From: GCA-002050365 sp964237235
GTDB taxonomy: Bacteria > Acidobacteriota > Blastocatellia > Pyrinomonadales > Pyrinomonadaceae
Length of the DNA: 64,000 bases
Reading direction: 5' to 3'
Assembly: GCA_964237235.1 (NCBI GenBank)
Contig: CAXSGY010000024.1
Span: 14,553-78,552, forward strand
Made by a program: the position numbers and the translations under genes
Notes under the pieces: model-generated
What the model saw: only the letters and a program-made list of their open reading frames with translations
Database searches by the model: none
Told to the model about the DNA's origin: nothing
In this document: piece after piece, positions 26,322-35,841 of the stretch
Layout: the number at the start of each line of letters is the position of its first letter
Numbering within the stretch: the stretch's first letter is position 1

Positions 26322-27821
26322 TCAAAGTTTAGGATTTTTAACATTGAAATGATTGCTTTTTTTGATTTCGTATAAACATTCGGAGTTAGGGGCGACTTTC
26401 GGATCGGCGAAGAATTTCGCAATCATTTCTCCGGCGCACGGCGTTGAAAACGCCGGTCCGTGTCCGCTCCAGGGAACTTCAAAAAGAAAACTGTTTTTTA
26501 GATTGCCTGCCATCAATTGTCCCCACGCAGGCGGCGTGTAGGCATCATATTCGGCAGTTAAAACAAGCGTCGGAATACTGCTTTTGACTCCTTTATTTTC
26601 AATGGTTTTCGCCGCCGAAACTTTCCAGATGCGGCATATGTCCGGTAGAGCCATTACTTCATAGCCTTTGAGGTTCGGGTAAATAGATGATTGCGATTTG
26701 ATTTTTTGCCTATCTTCAAACGGAATTTCTTCGCCGCACCAAACCGAGTAACGCATTCCTAAGCCGTCATTGGCGACTATTTTCGCATTGGCATAACGCT
26801 TGAATAGATCGTAACTGCCCTTGAAGGTTTGATGAACGATTGTTGGAATGTCGGAAATTACAAAAGCGTCCGAGAGTAAATAGTCGGCAATCCAAGTGAC
26901 GAAATCATTTCCGTCGAGTTTTATTTGGACAATTTCGCCCGTTTTTCCATCTTTCACAGCGGCGGAAATGGGTTCCGTATTAAGTTTGGCGACTGTTTCG
27001 TAAAACTCGTTTTCCAGGTTGGGAAAAGCTTCCGCACACTCGGCATCTAATTTGCAGTTATTAAAAACCTGCTTCAGGGTGCGAACGATGCCGTCAACCC
27101 CCGTTTCATCGTAATTTACTTCGGGCGGCAAGCTCGATTCCAAAACGACGCTGCGAATGCCGTTCGGATAATCGCGCATTACATTGAGCATCAATCGCGA
27201 ACTATACGAAAGTCCCCACAGATTGATTTTGTCGAGCCTTAAGGCGCGCCGCAAATCTTCAATATCCGCCGCGCTCTCGACGCTGTTATAAGCGGACAGA
27301 TTAAAGCCCTGTTTTACTAAACGGTCGTAACAAATTTTTGCCGCCGAAATTTCGTTTCTTCTCGCTCCCTCTGCGCCGAGTTGATTTTTCACGCTACTGA
27401 TATTCGTGTCATTAACTTCCGGGCATTCGAGGGCGGGCTGCGCGTAATGGGTTCCGCGCTGTTCAAAGATGATTAAATCACGCTCTTTCAGCCAAGGCGA
27501 AACAGGTCTGCTTCCGATCAATCCCAGAGACGATGCGCCGGGACCGCCGAATGTCCGCAAAATCGGATCCGGCTTGGGATTAGGATTATCGCTTTTCAGA
27601 ATGATTATGGGAAGGCGAATCGTTGTGTCATTCTTTAATTGCCTGCTTTCAGAGACGACTAAGTAATAACATTTCACGTTTTCGCCGCTTGGAACGGGAA
27701 CGGGACAATCGGAAGCCTCCAACCGCGGAACAAGATTTTGACCGGAAGCATTAAAGAAACAAACGAAAGCCAAAAAATAAAAATAGCATACTGGTCGAAT
27801 TACAACGCGGCAAAGATTCAT
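26322..27821 (-). CDS. Secreted alpha/beta-hydrolase peptidase (TAP-like)
   Basis: 499 aa. Signal peptide (about 1-27, hydrophobic, ASGQ). The prolyl/tripeptidyl aminopeptidase (S33) plan is complete: oxyanion motif FGGPGASSLG, IFEQRGTHYAQPALECPE, the DIEDLRRALRLDKINLWGLSYSS nucleophile region (Ser in GLSYS), acid region VLTAEYDAYTPP, and His in WSGHGPAF followed by the TAP C-terminal Cys (STPCAGEMIAKF). It should release N-terminal peptides or amino acids in the periplasm. It is monocistronic. Confidence 0.88.
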   Translation of the reverse strand: MNLCRVVIRPVCYFYFLAFVCFFNASGQNLVPRLEASDCPVPVPSGENVKCYYLVVSESRQLKNDTTIRLPIIILKSDNPNPKPDPILRTFGGPGASSLGLIGSRPVSPWLKERDLIIFEQRGTHYAQPALECPEVNDTNISSVKNQLGAEGARRNEISAAKICYDRLVKQGFNLSAYNSVESAADIEDLRRALRLDKINLWGLSYSSRLMLNVMRDYPNGIRSVVLESSLPPEVNYDETGVDGIVRTLKQVFNNCKLDAECAEAFPNLENEFYETVAKLNTEPISAAVKDGKTGEIVQIKLDGNDFVTWIADYLLSDAFVISDIPTIVHQTFKGSYDLFKRYANAKIVANDGLGMRYSVWCGEEIPFEDRQKIKSQSSIYPNLKGYEVMALPDICRIWKVSAAKTIENKGVKSSIPTLVLTAEYDAYTPPAWGQLMAGNLKNSFLFEVPWSGHGPAFSTPCAGEMIAKFFADPKVAPNSECLYEIKKSNHFNVKNPKL

Positions 27822-28086
27822 AAAATGCGCTCCAAAAAAGGTTCGTTCTGCATTTTATAAACACCACGAACATTTAATTTATGACAAAATTGTTTCGTTT
27901 AATTGCGTGGATCTGTTTTTCGTCACTCAAAAACCGACGCGCCATCTAAACCAAAGAATAAAATTCTTAGCATCTCTCTCCAAAAATGCCGATTTAGCGG
28001 TCTGTCGGTCTTATCAGTAGCAACCCTGATTTTGTAAAACTTTGGAAGGAAATATAGAAATGTTTGGGTGAAGTGTCAAGAGAGGA

Positions 28087-28412
28087 TTAATTGGATAAAT
28101 TCAAAAACTGTTCAAGTATTTGCGTAGAAATGTGTGCATTTCTACGCACAGTAGGCATCATTTGTCTTGCTTCAGTGGTATTTACAGCCCACTGACTGCT
28201 ATGCCGACCAGCGTCCCACCCTATATTTATCAAACGGTCAACTTCTATAATCAGAGAATACGCATCTATCAAGAATTCTCTGTTAGAATTTTCAAGTTTA
28301 CTTATTAAACCTTGCTGGAACAATCTTTCATACTGCTTGTAACTAAATCTTATTCTTTGTTCAAACACATTTACATCAATAGATTTTTTTAGAAAAGAAT
28401 TTAGTTCATCTA
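28087..28412 (-). pseudogene. Hypothetical gene truncated at its 5' end by IS insertion
   Basis: About 108 codons in frame from the IS boundary (DELNSFLKKSIDVNVFEQ) to 28087; the longest ORF with a start (GTG 28368) has 93 aa. Helical protein with RFSYKQYERLFQQGLI, FLIDAYSLIIEVDRLINIGW and STQILEQFLNLSN. Family not recognised. The IS5-type element sits exactly at its 5' side with a TA target duplication, so the start and promoter have been cut off. Confidence 0.6.
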
Positions 28413-29308
28413 GAGGGTGTCTGAAAAGTCATTTTCATCGCTTTTCAATTCCTTTGGTTAATCTTTTCAGCATCAATCGGCTCATCGCTGCGTAAATAAA
28501 CGATTCACTCGTTTGCGTTAGAAACTCATAATCTTTGCTCATTCGCCGATTACGCCCAAGCCAAGCTATCGTTCCCTCGACTGCCCATCGCCGCTTGAGA
28601 ACCGTAAAGCGCGACATCATCGGCGGCTCGACACCTGGTAAATAACGTTCCCAAAGGCTTCGGACGCTTAACAATTTCAATCGTCCAGCCGAGATTCTCC
28701 TTGCACCACCTGGGAAAATCTCCCCGGTACCCCATAGCTGCCCAACAATGCCGTATAAACGGAAATTCCGTCTTGAGATTTTCAAACAGTAATTTCCCGC
28801 CTCTATTATCGAGAATGGCGGCGGCGTGAACTTTTGCTTTAAGCAACAATCCGACTGTATCAACCAGTAAATGACGTTTGCGACCAGATATTTTCTTGCC
28901 GCCATCCGCAGCCATGAACGCCGCCGCGCTCGGTTGTTTTGATCGATTGCGAGTCAATTACTGAAGCACTTGGTTCCGCCTTGCGACCTATCTTTTTTCG
29001 TAAGCTCCGGCGCAGAGTTGCGTTGATTCGTTCCCACAATCGGCTGATCCGCCATTCACGCCAATAATGATAAACGGTTTTCCATTTCGGAAAATCGTGT
29101 GGCACCAACCGCCACGCGCAGCCCGCCCGCAAGACATAAAAAACGGCATTCAGAATCTCCCGAATCTCAACTGTTCGCGGTCGTCCGCCGAATCCTGCGG
29201 GCGGGATCAAATCTTTCAGAAATAGCCATTCCTGTTCGGTCAAATCGCTTGGATATTGGTTTCGACTTATTCATCGATTTTACTCTTGATGACTTTTCAG
29301 ACACCCTC
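28413..29308 (-). mobile_element. IS5-family (IS427-group) insertion sequence
   Basis: 896 bp with perfect terminal repeats: GAGGGTGTCTGAAAAGTCAT at 28413-28432 and its reverse complement at 29289-29308. Both ends are flanked by TA inside CTAG, the YTAR target of the IS427 group. The transposase lies on the minus strand in three reading frames. It inserted between the hypothetical gene at 28.1-28.4 kb and the anti-sigma fragment at 29.35 kb. Confidence 0.9.
28435..29243 (-). pseudogene. IS5/IS427 transposase in three frames
   Basis: OrfA part (TTG 29243): LTEQEWLFLKDLIPPAGFGG, HDFPKWKTVYHYWREW, first Asp in SVIDSQSIKTTERGGVHG. Second frame: DGGKKISGRKRHLLVDTVGL, AAAILDNRGGKLLFENL with the second Asp, and EIVKRPKP. 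Third frame: GVEPPMMSRFTVLKRRWAVE with the catalytic Glu, GTIAWLGRNRRMSKDYEFL, SESFIYAAMSRLMLKRL. IS427 elements use at most one frameshift; here two are needed. The related fragment at 55.73 kb reads VHGYDGGKKISGRKRH in one frame, showing that the first break is a deletion. Probably inactive. Confidence 0.8.
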
Positions 29309-29349
29309 TAGCAACGGCTTGCGATTTGTTGCCGAAGACGAATGGAAAA

Positions 29350-29902
29350 ATGAATTGTCAGCAGTTTAAAGCAATGTCGGATTCCTACATCGGCGACGAA
29401 TTGCTCGTCGAAACGAATCACGAAGTTTTGCGGCATCTGGAAAATTGCGCGGCGTGTCGCGGCGAACTCGCGGCGACCCCCCGAGTTGCGAACGAAAGTG
29501 CGTTTCGCGGTTAAAAACGATTCGCATTCGCAGTTAAATCCAATTTTCGCGCGGCGGCTCGAAACGCATTTGCGCCAGACCGCGCTGCGCCCGCCGCTTT
29601 GGAAAAATCTGAGCATCGGGGCTTTTACCGGCTCGCCCGTTTGGGCGGCGACAATCGCCTTCGTGCCTCCGATTCCCGAACAAATAAAAGACGTGGAAAT
29701 TTTGCAGGCTCTCGAAAAACTGCCGCAGACGTTTTGCGAAGTCATCTTTTTAGCCGATGTCGAAGAATTTTCCTACAAGGAAACGGCGGAACTTCTGCAA
29801 GTCCCGATTGGCACGGTGATGTCGCGCCTGTCGCGCGGGCGCAAACTCCTGGCGCCGGGAGTTGACCGCCTGCGCTCGAAATTTCGGCATCGCCGTCAAT
29901 GA
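29350..29902 (+). pseudogene. Anti-sigma (zf-HC2) / ECF sigma region-4 chimera
   Basis: ATG 29350 starts a zinc-finger anti-sigma N-terminus (MNCQQFKAMSDSYIGDELL, HEVLRHLENCAACRGEL with the HxxxCxxC motif). At a C6 run (29477-29482) the frame shifts into ELRTKVRFAVKNDSHSQLN and a membrane-like start (GSPVWAATIAFV). At about 29670 it jumps to ECF sigma factor region 4: PEQIKDVEILQALEKLPQTF, EVIFLADVEEFSYKETAELL, QVPIGTVMSRLSRGRKLL. Normal gene order is sigma then anti-sigma, so this inverse fusion is a deletion or rearrangement product. Confidence 0.75.
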
Positions 29903-30259
29903 TTGAGAAACGATTATGCAGGAGTTTTTTTGACGCTGGCACAAAACTACGAGAAGAAAATTATGATGGTTAAAAAAGCTCCGGTGAAAAATCTACAAAA
30001 ACAAATTGCCGCTGTGTCGGTCTCGAAATAGATTTTCTGAAACCGGGATCGCGCAGAAATTTGTCGGCATAAAAGGAAGCAGCATCAAAACGAACGAGGA
30101 ATTTTAAGCTAATGGAAATACCGAAACGAATCTTTGCATTATCAAAAAGGACAACGCGTGCATCTTAGATACAATCGAGAAAGCAGTAGCTTTTATTAAC
30201 GAATCGGATATAAACTTTCGGAGCGAGTCAGGCAAAAAATCAAATTCTTCGGTGAAACA
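29903..30259. other. Gap before nitroreductase
   Basis: No gene recognised. A 22-codon plus-strand ORF (ATG 29963, MMVKKAPVKNLQKQIAAVSV) ends at a TAG near 30030 and may be a remnant of a precursor-like or unrelated short gene; not supported further. Confidence 0.3.
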
Positions 30260-30940
30260 ATGAATCAAAAATTTCCCGCGCCGCGTCTTGTGCCGCTCGA
30301 GTTTCGGCGCATTCCGGCGGAAGAACAAAAACAAAATGCGGAACGGTTTTACCAACTGCTCAATCGCCGCCGAAGCGTGCGCGATTTTTCGAATGAACCC
30401 GTCCCTTTTGAAATAATCGAAACGGCGATCAAAACGGCAAACACCGCGCCTTCGGGTGCGAATATGCAGCCGTGGCGTTTCGTCGTCGTCAGAGATGCTG
30501 AAATCAAAAGTAAAATCCGCGCGGCGGCGGAAGAAGAAGAACGAAAAAGTTATCAGGGACGGATGTCTGATAAATGGCTGCAAAGACTCGCGCCGCTCGG
30601 AACCGACGAACACAAACCGTTTCTCGAAATCGCGCCGTATTTAATCGTCGTGTTTAGAATTGATTTGATCGTTGACGCGGAAACGGGCGAAACCGAACCG
30701 ACTTATTACTCGCAGGAATCGGTCGGGATCGCCGTCGGAATGCTGCTCGCCGCGCTGCACAACGCGGGACTGGCGACGCTCACGCACACGCCTTCGCCGA
30801 TGAAGTTTTTGCAGGAAATTCTGCAGCGTCCGAAAAATGAAAAACCTTTTGTCCTGATTCCCGTCGGCTATCCGGCGGAAGGCGCGCTCATTCCCGATAT
30901 TTCGCGCAAGCCGCTTGAAGAAATTATCATTGCCATTTAG
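30260..30940 (+). CDS. Nitroreductase-family flavoenzyme
   Basis: 226 aa. FMN-binding nitroreductase signature at the start of the core: RRRSVRDFSNEPVPFEIIE (about 33-51), NTAPSGANMQPWRFVVV (about 57-74), then YSQESVGIAVGMLLAALHNAGLATL (FMN-contact helix) and the terminal PVGYPAEGALIPDI. The AxSGAN pattern and length resemble the BluB/iodotyrosine-deiodinase-like subgroup more than oxygen-insensitive NfsB types. Cytoplasmic, NAD(P)H-dependent reduction of an unknown substrate. Stands alone. Confidence 0.85.
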   Translation: MNQKFPAPRLVPLEFRRIPAEEQKQNAERFYQLLNRRRSVRDFSNEPVPFEIIETAIKTANTAPSGANMQPWRFVVVRDAEIKSKIRAAAEEEERKSYQGRMSDKWLQRLAPLGTDEHKPFLEIAPYLIVVFRIDLIVDAETGETEPTYYSQESVGIAVGMLLAALHNAGLATLTHTPSPMKFLQEILQRPKNEKPFVLIPVGYPAEGALIPDISRKPLEEIIIAI

Positions 30941-31079
30941 ATTTGAGTATTATTCTGAAAAATACTTTTAGGACTTACGCAGTTGAACAGGTCTTTGATA
31001 AAGACCGGAATGGCAAACCAGGAAAACCATTTTGCCGAGATGCTTATTTTACCGTTGTGAAATTTCTTTCCCGCGGAGT

Positions 31080-31780
31080 TTAATTATTTTTTCTTTTTCT
31101 AACCATATAGAGCGCAAATTTGTCATTTTCTTTTTTGTGAAAATAGAGAGTTTGACCGTCGGGAGAAATTGTCGGAGCTTCGGCAAATCCGGTAATTGCC
31201 GAGATTTTTGACGGGATGCCAAAAGATTCATTGATATTTTTTCTGGTAGAAACGAAAATTTCCGGTGCTGAATCAGCAGTCAGCGGTGTATTTACCCTTG
31301 TGAAATATAATTCAAGTTGATCGGCGGAAATACAAGCTCCATATTCAAGCGCATCGGTATTGATATTTTTCAGCAGTTCGCCGCTGTTCGGTAATCTTTG
31401 AAAAACCGCGCCGGATTTTTCGGCGATTGCCAGGTTCGCTGTTTGCGGATGTCCCGTGCGGTCAAATCGGGAATCTACAAAATAAAGACTTTGTCCGTCA
31501 GCGGTAACTTCGACATCAAAATTTACCCAGCAGGCTTTTAATTTTGAAATACCTTGCACTAAACGCACGTCGGCAGCTTCGCCGCCGGTAAATTTAGATT
31601 GATAAATAGTCGAAAGAGTATCCTGATATTTTCGATTTGAAACGAAATACAACTTGCCCGTCAAATCCATTGTCGGCACTCCTTCAAGGTCATCGGTATT
31701 TATTCCCTTAACTTCACCCCGGTATTGAAAATTCAGATTCGCTTTCTCATTTTCGCCTTTTTTAATTTCTGAATAATATT
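31080..31780 (-). pseudogene. TolB-like PD40 beta-propeller protein, 5' end missing
   Basis: The open frame runs from just after a TGA near 31785 to 31080. It contains WD40/PD40-type units: KLYFVSNRKYQDTLSTIYQS, TADGQSLYFVDSRFDRTGHP, ELYFTRVNTPL and APTISPDGQTLYFHKKEND. Upstream coding character (EIKKGENEKANLNFQYRGEV) has no start codon or signal peptide. A GTG at 31679 could start a shorter protein, but family members begin with a signal peptide, so the gene is likely 5'-truncated. Confidence 0.6.
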
Positions 31781-31854
31781 TTCAACGGTTTTGAGCTTAC
31801 AGCTCAAAGTCTGAATTTGCTTCGCTCAATCAAGATTCGCTATATAATGTTCAA

Positions 31855-32436
31855 ATGAGAGAGAACGACTATGAAGAAAAGCAAAATATTACGCAACTAT
31901 TGCTCACGTGGAACAAAGGCGACAAACAGGCATTAGATGAATTGATGCCGCTCGTTTTTGATGAACTTCACCGCCAAGCCGCCCGTTTTTTAAGACGCGA
32001 GCGTTCCGATCACACGCTGCAAACTACTGCTCTCATCAATGAAGCCTATCTTAAATTAATTGACCAAAACCGGGTAAATTGGCAAAGTCGGACTCATTTT
32101 TTTGCAATCGCCGCTAATTTGATGCGGCGAATTCTGGTTGATTATGCCCGCTCTAAAAATCGTGATAAACGCGGCGGCGATTTAATGAAACTTTCTCTGG
32201 AAGAAGCGGCGGATGTCGCCGTCGGTAAAGAAAAAAATATTGATTTAATGGCACTCGATGAAGCGTTGTCGAAATTGGAAAAGATTGATGAACGACAGGC
32301 GCGAATTGTGGAATTGCGGTATTTCGGTGATTTAACTTTAGAAGAGACGGCGGAGGCATTAAACATTTCACGGACGACGGTTATTGAAGATTGGGCAATG
32401 GCAAAGGCTTGGCTGCGCCGTGAATTAACCAGATGA
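31855..32436 (+). CDS. ECF sigma factor, TIGR02999 type (copy 1)
   Basis: 193 aa. Region 2 (NKGDKQALDELMPLVFDELH, then RQAARFLRRERSDHTLQTTA, ALINEAYLKLIDQ) and region 4 (DERQARIVELRYFGDLTLEE, TAEALNISRTTVIEDWAMAK) are clear. The subgroup hallmark WxxRxHFFAIAANLMRRILVD is present. The stop overlaps the kinase start (ATGA, 32433-32436), so translation is coupled. In Acidobacteriota these sigma factors are habitually encoded with a Ser/Thr kinase that is assumed to control them. 64% or more of positions look alike in copy 2 at 37.98 kb by eye. Confidence 0.92.
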   Translation: MRENDYEEKQNITQLLLTWNKGDKQALDELMPLVFDELHRQAARFLRRERSDHTLQTTALINEAYLKLIDQNRVNWQSRTHFFAIAANLMRRILVDYARSKNRDKRGGDLMKLSLEEAADVAVGKEKNIDLMALDEALSKLEKIDERQARIVELRYFGDLTLEETAEALNISRTTVIEDWAMAKAWLRRELTR

Positions 32437-35400
32437 ACAAAAACCGTTGGGAAAAAGTAAAAGAAATTTTTGCGCAGGTGAGATTACTCACGCCGGAATT
32501 ACGCCGTCCGTATCTCAGAGATATTTGCGCCGGTGACGTTGAAATTCTCCGCGAAGTCGAATCGCTTCTGGCTTCTTACGATGCGTCGGAGGATTTTATG
32601 GAAAGTCCGGCGGTCGGCGAAGTTGCCGATGCGATTGACCGAACGAATCGTCTCGAAAAAGGAAAATCCTTCGGTCACTACGAAATTATCGAGCAAATCG
32701 GCGCGGGCGGAACGGGTGAAGTTTATCGAGCCGTAGATAAAAAACTTGATCGTTCGGTCGCCGTCAAAATTCTCAATGAAAGATTCGCCAAACACGAATC
32801 AAACCTCGAACGTTTTAAGAGGGAAGCCAGAACCGCGTCGGCTTTGAACCATCCGAACATCTTAGTCGTACACGAAATCGGCGTTGATGCGAATACGCAT
32901 TTTATCGTGACGGAATTTATTGACGGCAAAACTCTGCGGCAGATTTTGAGCGAAGAATCTTTGACGATTCGAGAGGTTTTAGACTTTTCAATTCAAATCG
33001 TCAATGCGCTCCGCACCGCTCACGAAGCCAATCTGGTTCACCGCGACATCAAGCCGGAAAATATAATGATTCGCGCTGACGGAATCGTCAAAGTCCTGGA
33101 TTTCGGTCTGGCAAAGTTAGTCGCGCAAAATCCGACCGGATTTGAAACAGTTTCCGGCAAACAAAATGAAACCGCCAAAGGTCTGATTATGGGAACGGTC
33201 AATTATATGTCGCCGGAACAAACCGAAGGCAAAAAGACTGATCAACGGTCTGACATTTTTAGTTTCGGCATTGTTTTATATGAAATGCTGACCAAACGAA
33301 ATCCTTTCAGAGGCGATACTATCAATCACACGATTATTGCCATTTTAGAAAAAGAGCCGCCGCCTTTGTCGCAGTTTATCAATCAATTTCCCGCTGAAAT
33401 TGAAACGATTATCAAAAAATGTCTGGCAAAGAATATGGCAGACCGTTACAGCTCGGCGAAGGATATATCGGCTGATTTGAAGGCAGTCGGGAAAAGATTG
33501 GAATTTGCGGCGGAACTCAAACGCGTTTCAGCTCCAAACAATTTAAGAGATACCGAAACGCAGAGTATTATTGCCGAAACAACGATAGAAATTCCAAATC
33601 AAGTTCCGAATAATTTATCGGAAAACCTAATTCCGATCATCGGTCGGGAAAAGGAAATCTCCGAAATCAAAAGAATACTGAAGCGGACCGACACTCGACT
33701 CGTTACATTGACCGGAATCGGCGGCGTGGGAAAAACGCGAATGGCTAAAGCGGTCGCAGTTGATTTATTACTCGATTTTCCCGACGGCGTGTTTTTTATT
33801 GAATTGGCGGCGGTGGCAAATTCGGAACTGGTCGCTTCGGTAATTGCTCAATCTCTCGGTTTGCAGGAATCCGGCGGCAAATCTCTGAGGGAAATTTTAA
33901 GCGAATATCTGAGCGGTAAACAAATGCTGCTGGTTCTCGATAATTTTGAGCAGGTAACCGGTGCGACACCGCAAATCGGAGAATTGCTCGCCGGCTCTTA
34001 TCTTAAAATTCTGGTGACCAGCCGCGCGCTTCTGCGTTTGCGTATAGAAACTGAATTCATCGTTCCGCCGCTCGCTGTTCCAACGCAAATTAACGAAATT
34101 TCACTGCCGCAACTGGCGGATTTTGAGGCAGTAAAATTATTCGTTCAAAGAGCGCAAAAAGCTAAACCGGCTTTTAATTTAACCGAAGAGAATGCAAAAA
34201 GCGTCGCGGATATTTGCGCCCGCCTCGAAGGTTTGCCGCTGGCGATTGAGCTTGCCGCCGCGCGCGTGAAAATTCTCGCTCCGCCGGCAATTCTGGGCAA
34301 ACTTGAAAATCGGCTTCAATTATTGACGAGCGGAGCGCGGGATGTCCCGGAACGACAGCAAACGATGCGCGGCGCGATTGAGTGGAGTTTTGATTTGCTG
34401 AACGAAGCGGAAAAAGATTTGTTTCGCCGTCTTGCCGTATTTGCCGGAGGCTTTACTTTTGAAGCGGCGGAAAAAATTTGCGCGAATAACGAATCGTCCA
34501 AAAAACAAATTGATTTTCTCGATCTGCTTACTTCTCTCACGGAAAAAAGTCTGCTGGTGACCAAAGAACAATCCGGCAGTGATGAGCCGCGCTTTCGGAT
34601 GTTGGAAATTGTCCGCGAATACGCGCTTGAGTCATTGGAAACGAGCAAACAGTTTAATGAAGCCCGTCACCGTCATACTTTATATTTTCTCGAATTTGCG
34701 GAAAAAGCCGAACCGCATTTACAAAGCGTGCAGGCGGAAGAATGGCTCAATCGTTTGGAATCGGAACACGATAATTTGCGTGCCGCTTTGACCCGGTCAT
34801 TCGAGTTTGAGCCGGAGATTGCCGCTCGCCTCACTGCCTCGCTCCGTTTGCTTTGGAATCTTCACGGACATTTCGCCGAAGGTCGCTATTGGCTGGAAAG
34901 AGCTTTGGATGGTTCGATTGATATTTCTCTCGACACGAAATGGAAAATTTTGCTGGGTATCGGATTGATCGCCAACCTTCAGGGCGATTTTGAATCGGGA
35001 CAGAAGTTTCTGGAAAAATGCCGGGAGACGGCTGTGCTGGCAAATAATCGCCGGAACGTCGCTTTATCGGGAAAGTTTTTGAGCTGGACTTTGCGCGTTC
35101 TGGGAAATCATAAATTGGCGAAAATTCTTTTGGAGGAAAGTTTAGCCATCGGCAGAGAGTTGAATGATACGGAAGTGATCGCTCAATCATTTCTATCTCT
35201 CGGAGAATTAGCGCGCCTCAAAGACAATTACGCCGAAGCGCGCGGTTTTTATGAGCAATCTCTCAAATTTTTTCAGGAGATTGACAAGAAAAACGCGACC
35301 GTCATTTCTCTGATTAATCTGGGAGCGGTGACTTATCTTCAAAACGATTTCCGAAAGTCGCGTTCTTTTTATGAGCAGGCGTTGGAACTGAGCCGGAAAC

Positions 35401-35666
35401 TCGGCTATAAAATGGTTTTGTCATATTGCTTCGACGGATTTGCCGCCTTAAATTTCAAACAGGACGAATTGGAAACCGCCGTTAAATTATCCGCGACGGC
35501 AGAAAAATTACGCGAATCAATCGGTTTTGTCATCGAAAAAGAAGAAGGGCGTTTTCGTGACGCTTACCTGACGGAACTGAAAAATAAACTGGACAACGAT
35601 GCTTTTTTTAAACTTTACGAGCAGGGAAGAAATCTTAAATTGGAAGAAGCGGTCGCTTTAATCTAA
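32433..35666 (+). CDS. Ser/Thr kinase with STAND NTPase and TPR regions (copy 1)
   Basis: 1077 aa. Residues 1-80 form a helical N-terminus (MNKNRWEKVKEIFAQVRLL, EVESLLASYD). The kinase domain is 81-355: glycine loop GAGGTGEVY (90-98, Thr in place of the common Met), Lys112, HRDIKPEN with Asp205, DFGLAK (223-228), APE region YMSPEQTEG. NB-ARC/STAND ATPase: Walker A GIGGVGKT (428-435), Walker B-like MLLVLDNFEQV, GLPLAIELAAARVKIL. TPR repeats cover roughly 780-1040 (for example ARGFYEQSLKFFQEIDKKNA and SRSFYEQALELSRKLGYKM). No membrane segment. Probably a large cytoplasmic signal integrator coupled to the sigma factor. Confidence 0.92.
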   Translation: MNKNRWEKVKEIFAQVRLLTPELRRPYLRDICAGDVEILREVESLLASYDASEDFMESPAVGEVADAIDRTNRLEKGKSFGHYEIIEQIGAGGTGEVYRAVDKKLDRSVAVKILNERFAKHESNLERFKREARTASALNHPNILVVHEIGVDANTHFIVTEFIDGKTLRQILSEESLTIREVLDFSIQIVNALRTAHEANLVHRDIKPENIMIRADGIVKVLDFGLAKLVAQNPTGFETVSGKQNETAKGLIMGTVNYMSPEQTEGKKTDQRSDIFSFGIVLYEMLTKRNPFRGDTINHTIIAILEKEPPPLSQFINQFPAEIETIIKKCLAKNMADRYSSAKDISADLKAVGKRLEFAAELKRVSAPNNLRDTETQSIIAETTIEIPNQVPNNLSENLIPIIGREKEISEIKRILKRTDTRLVTLTGIGGVGKTRMAKAVAVDLLLDFPDGVFFIELAAVANSELVASVIAQSLGLQESGGKSLREILSEYLSGKQMLLVLDNFEQVTGATPQIGELLAGSYLKILVTSRALLRLRIETEFIVPPLAVPTQINEISLPQLADFEAVKLFVQRAQKAKPAFNLTEENAKSVADICARLEGLPLAIELAAARVKILAPPAILGKLENRLQLLTSGARDVPERQQTMRGAIEWSFDLLNEAEKDLFRRLAVFAGGFTFEAAEKICANNESSKKQIDFLDLLTSLTEKSLLVTKEQSGSDEPRFRMLEIVREYALESLETSKQFNEARHRHTLYFLEFAEKAEPHLQSVQAEEWLNRLESEHDNLRAALTRSFEFEPEIAARLTASLRLLWNLHGHFAEGRYWLERALDGSIDISLDTKWKILLGIGLIANLQGDFESGQKFLEKCRETAVLANNRRNVALSGKFLSWTLRVLGNHKLAKILLEESLAIGRELNDTEVIAQSFLSLGELARLKDNYAEARGFYEQSLKFFQEIDKKNATVISLINLGAVTYLQNDFRKSRSFYEQALELSRKLGYKMVLSYCFDGFAALNFKQDELETAVKLSATAEKLRESIGFVIEKEEGRFRDAYLTELKNKLDNDAFFKLYEQGRNLKLEEAVALI

Positions 35667-35841
35667 AATTAAAAGCTTGCATTATAATTGCGCCGGAAGC
35701 CTCAATTCATCTACCAAAATTTAAATATAAAAATATTTTCAAAAAAGACCGGTCGGTTTTTCCGTTAACGACGCGTTATTAAATAGAGCCGGAAAAATTC
35801 ACGGCTCGATATTGAAAACGATAGTTAAGGAGAAAATTTTT

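Noticed and set aside
28550..28957. Programmed frameshifting to make a functional IS427 transposase
   Set aside because: Two frame changes in different directions are required, and the 55.73 kb fragment shows the ancestral single frame at the first one.
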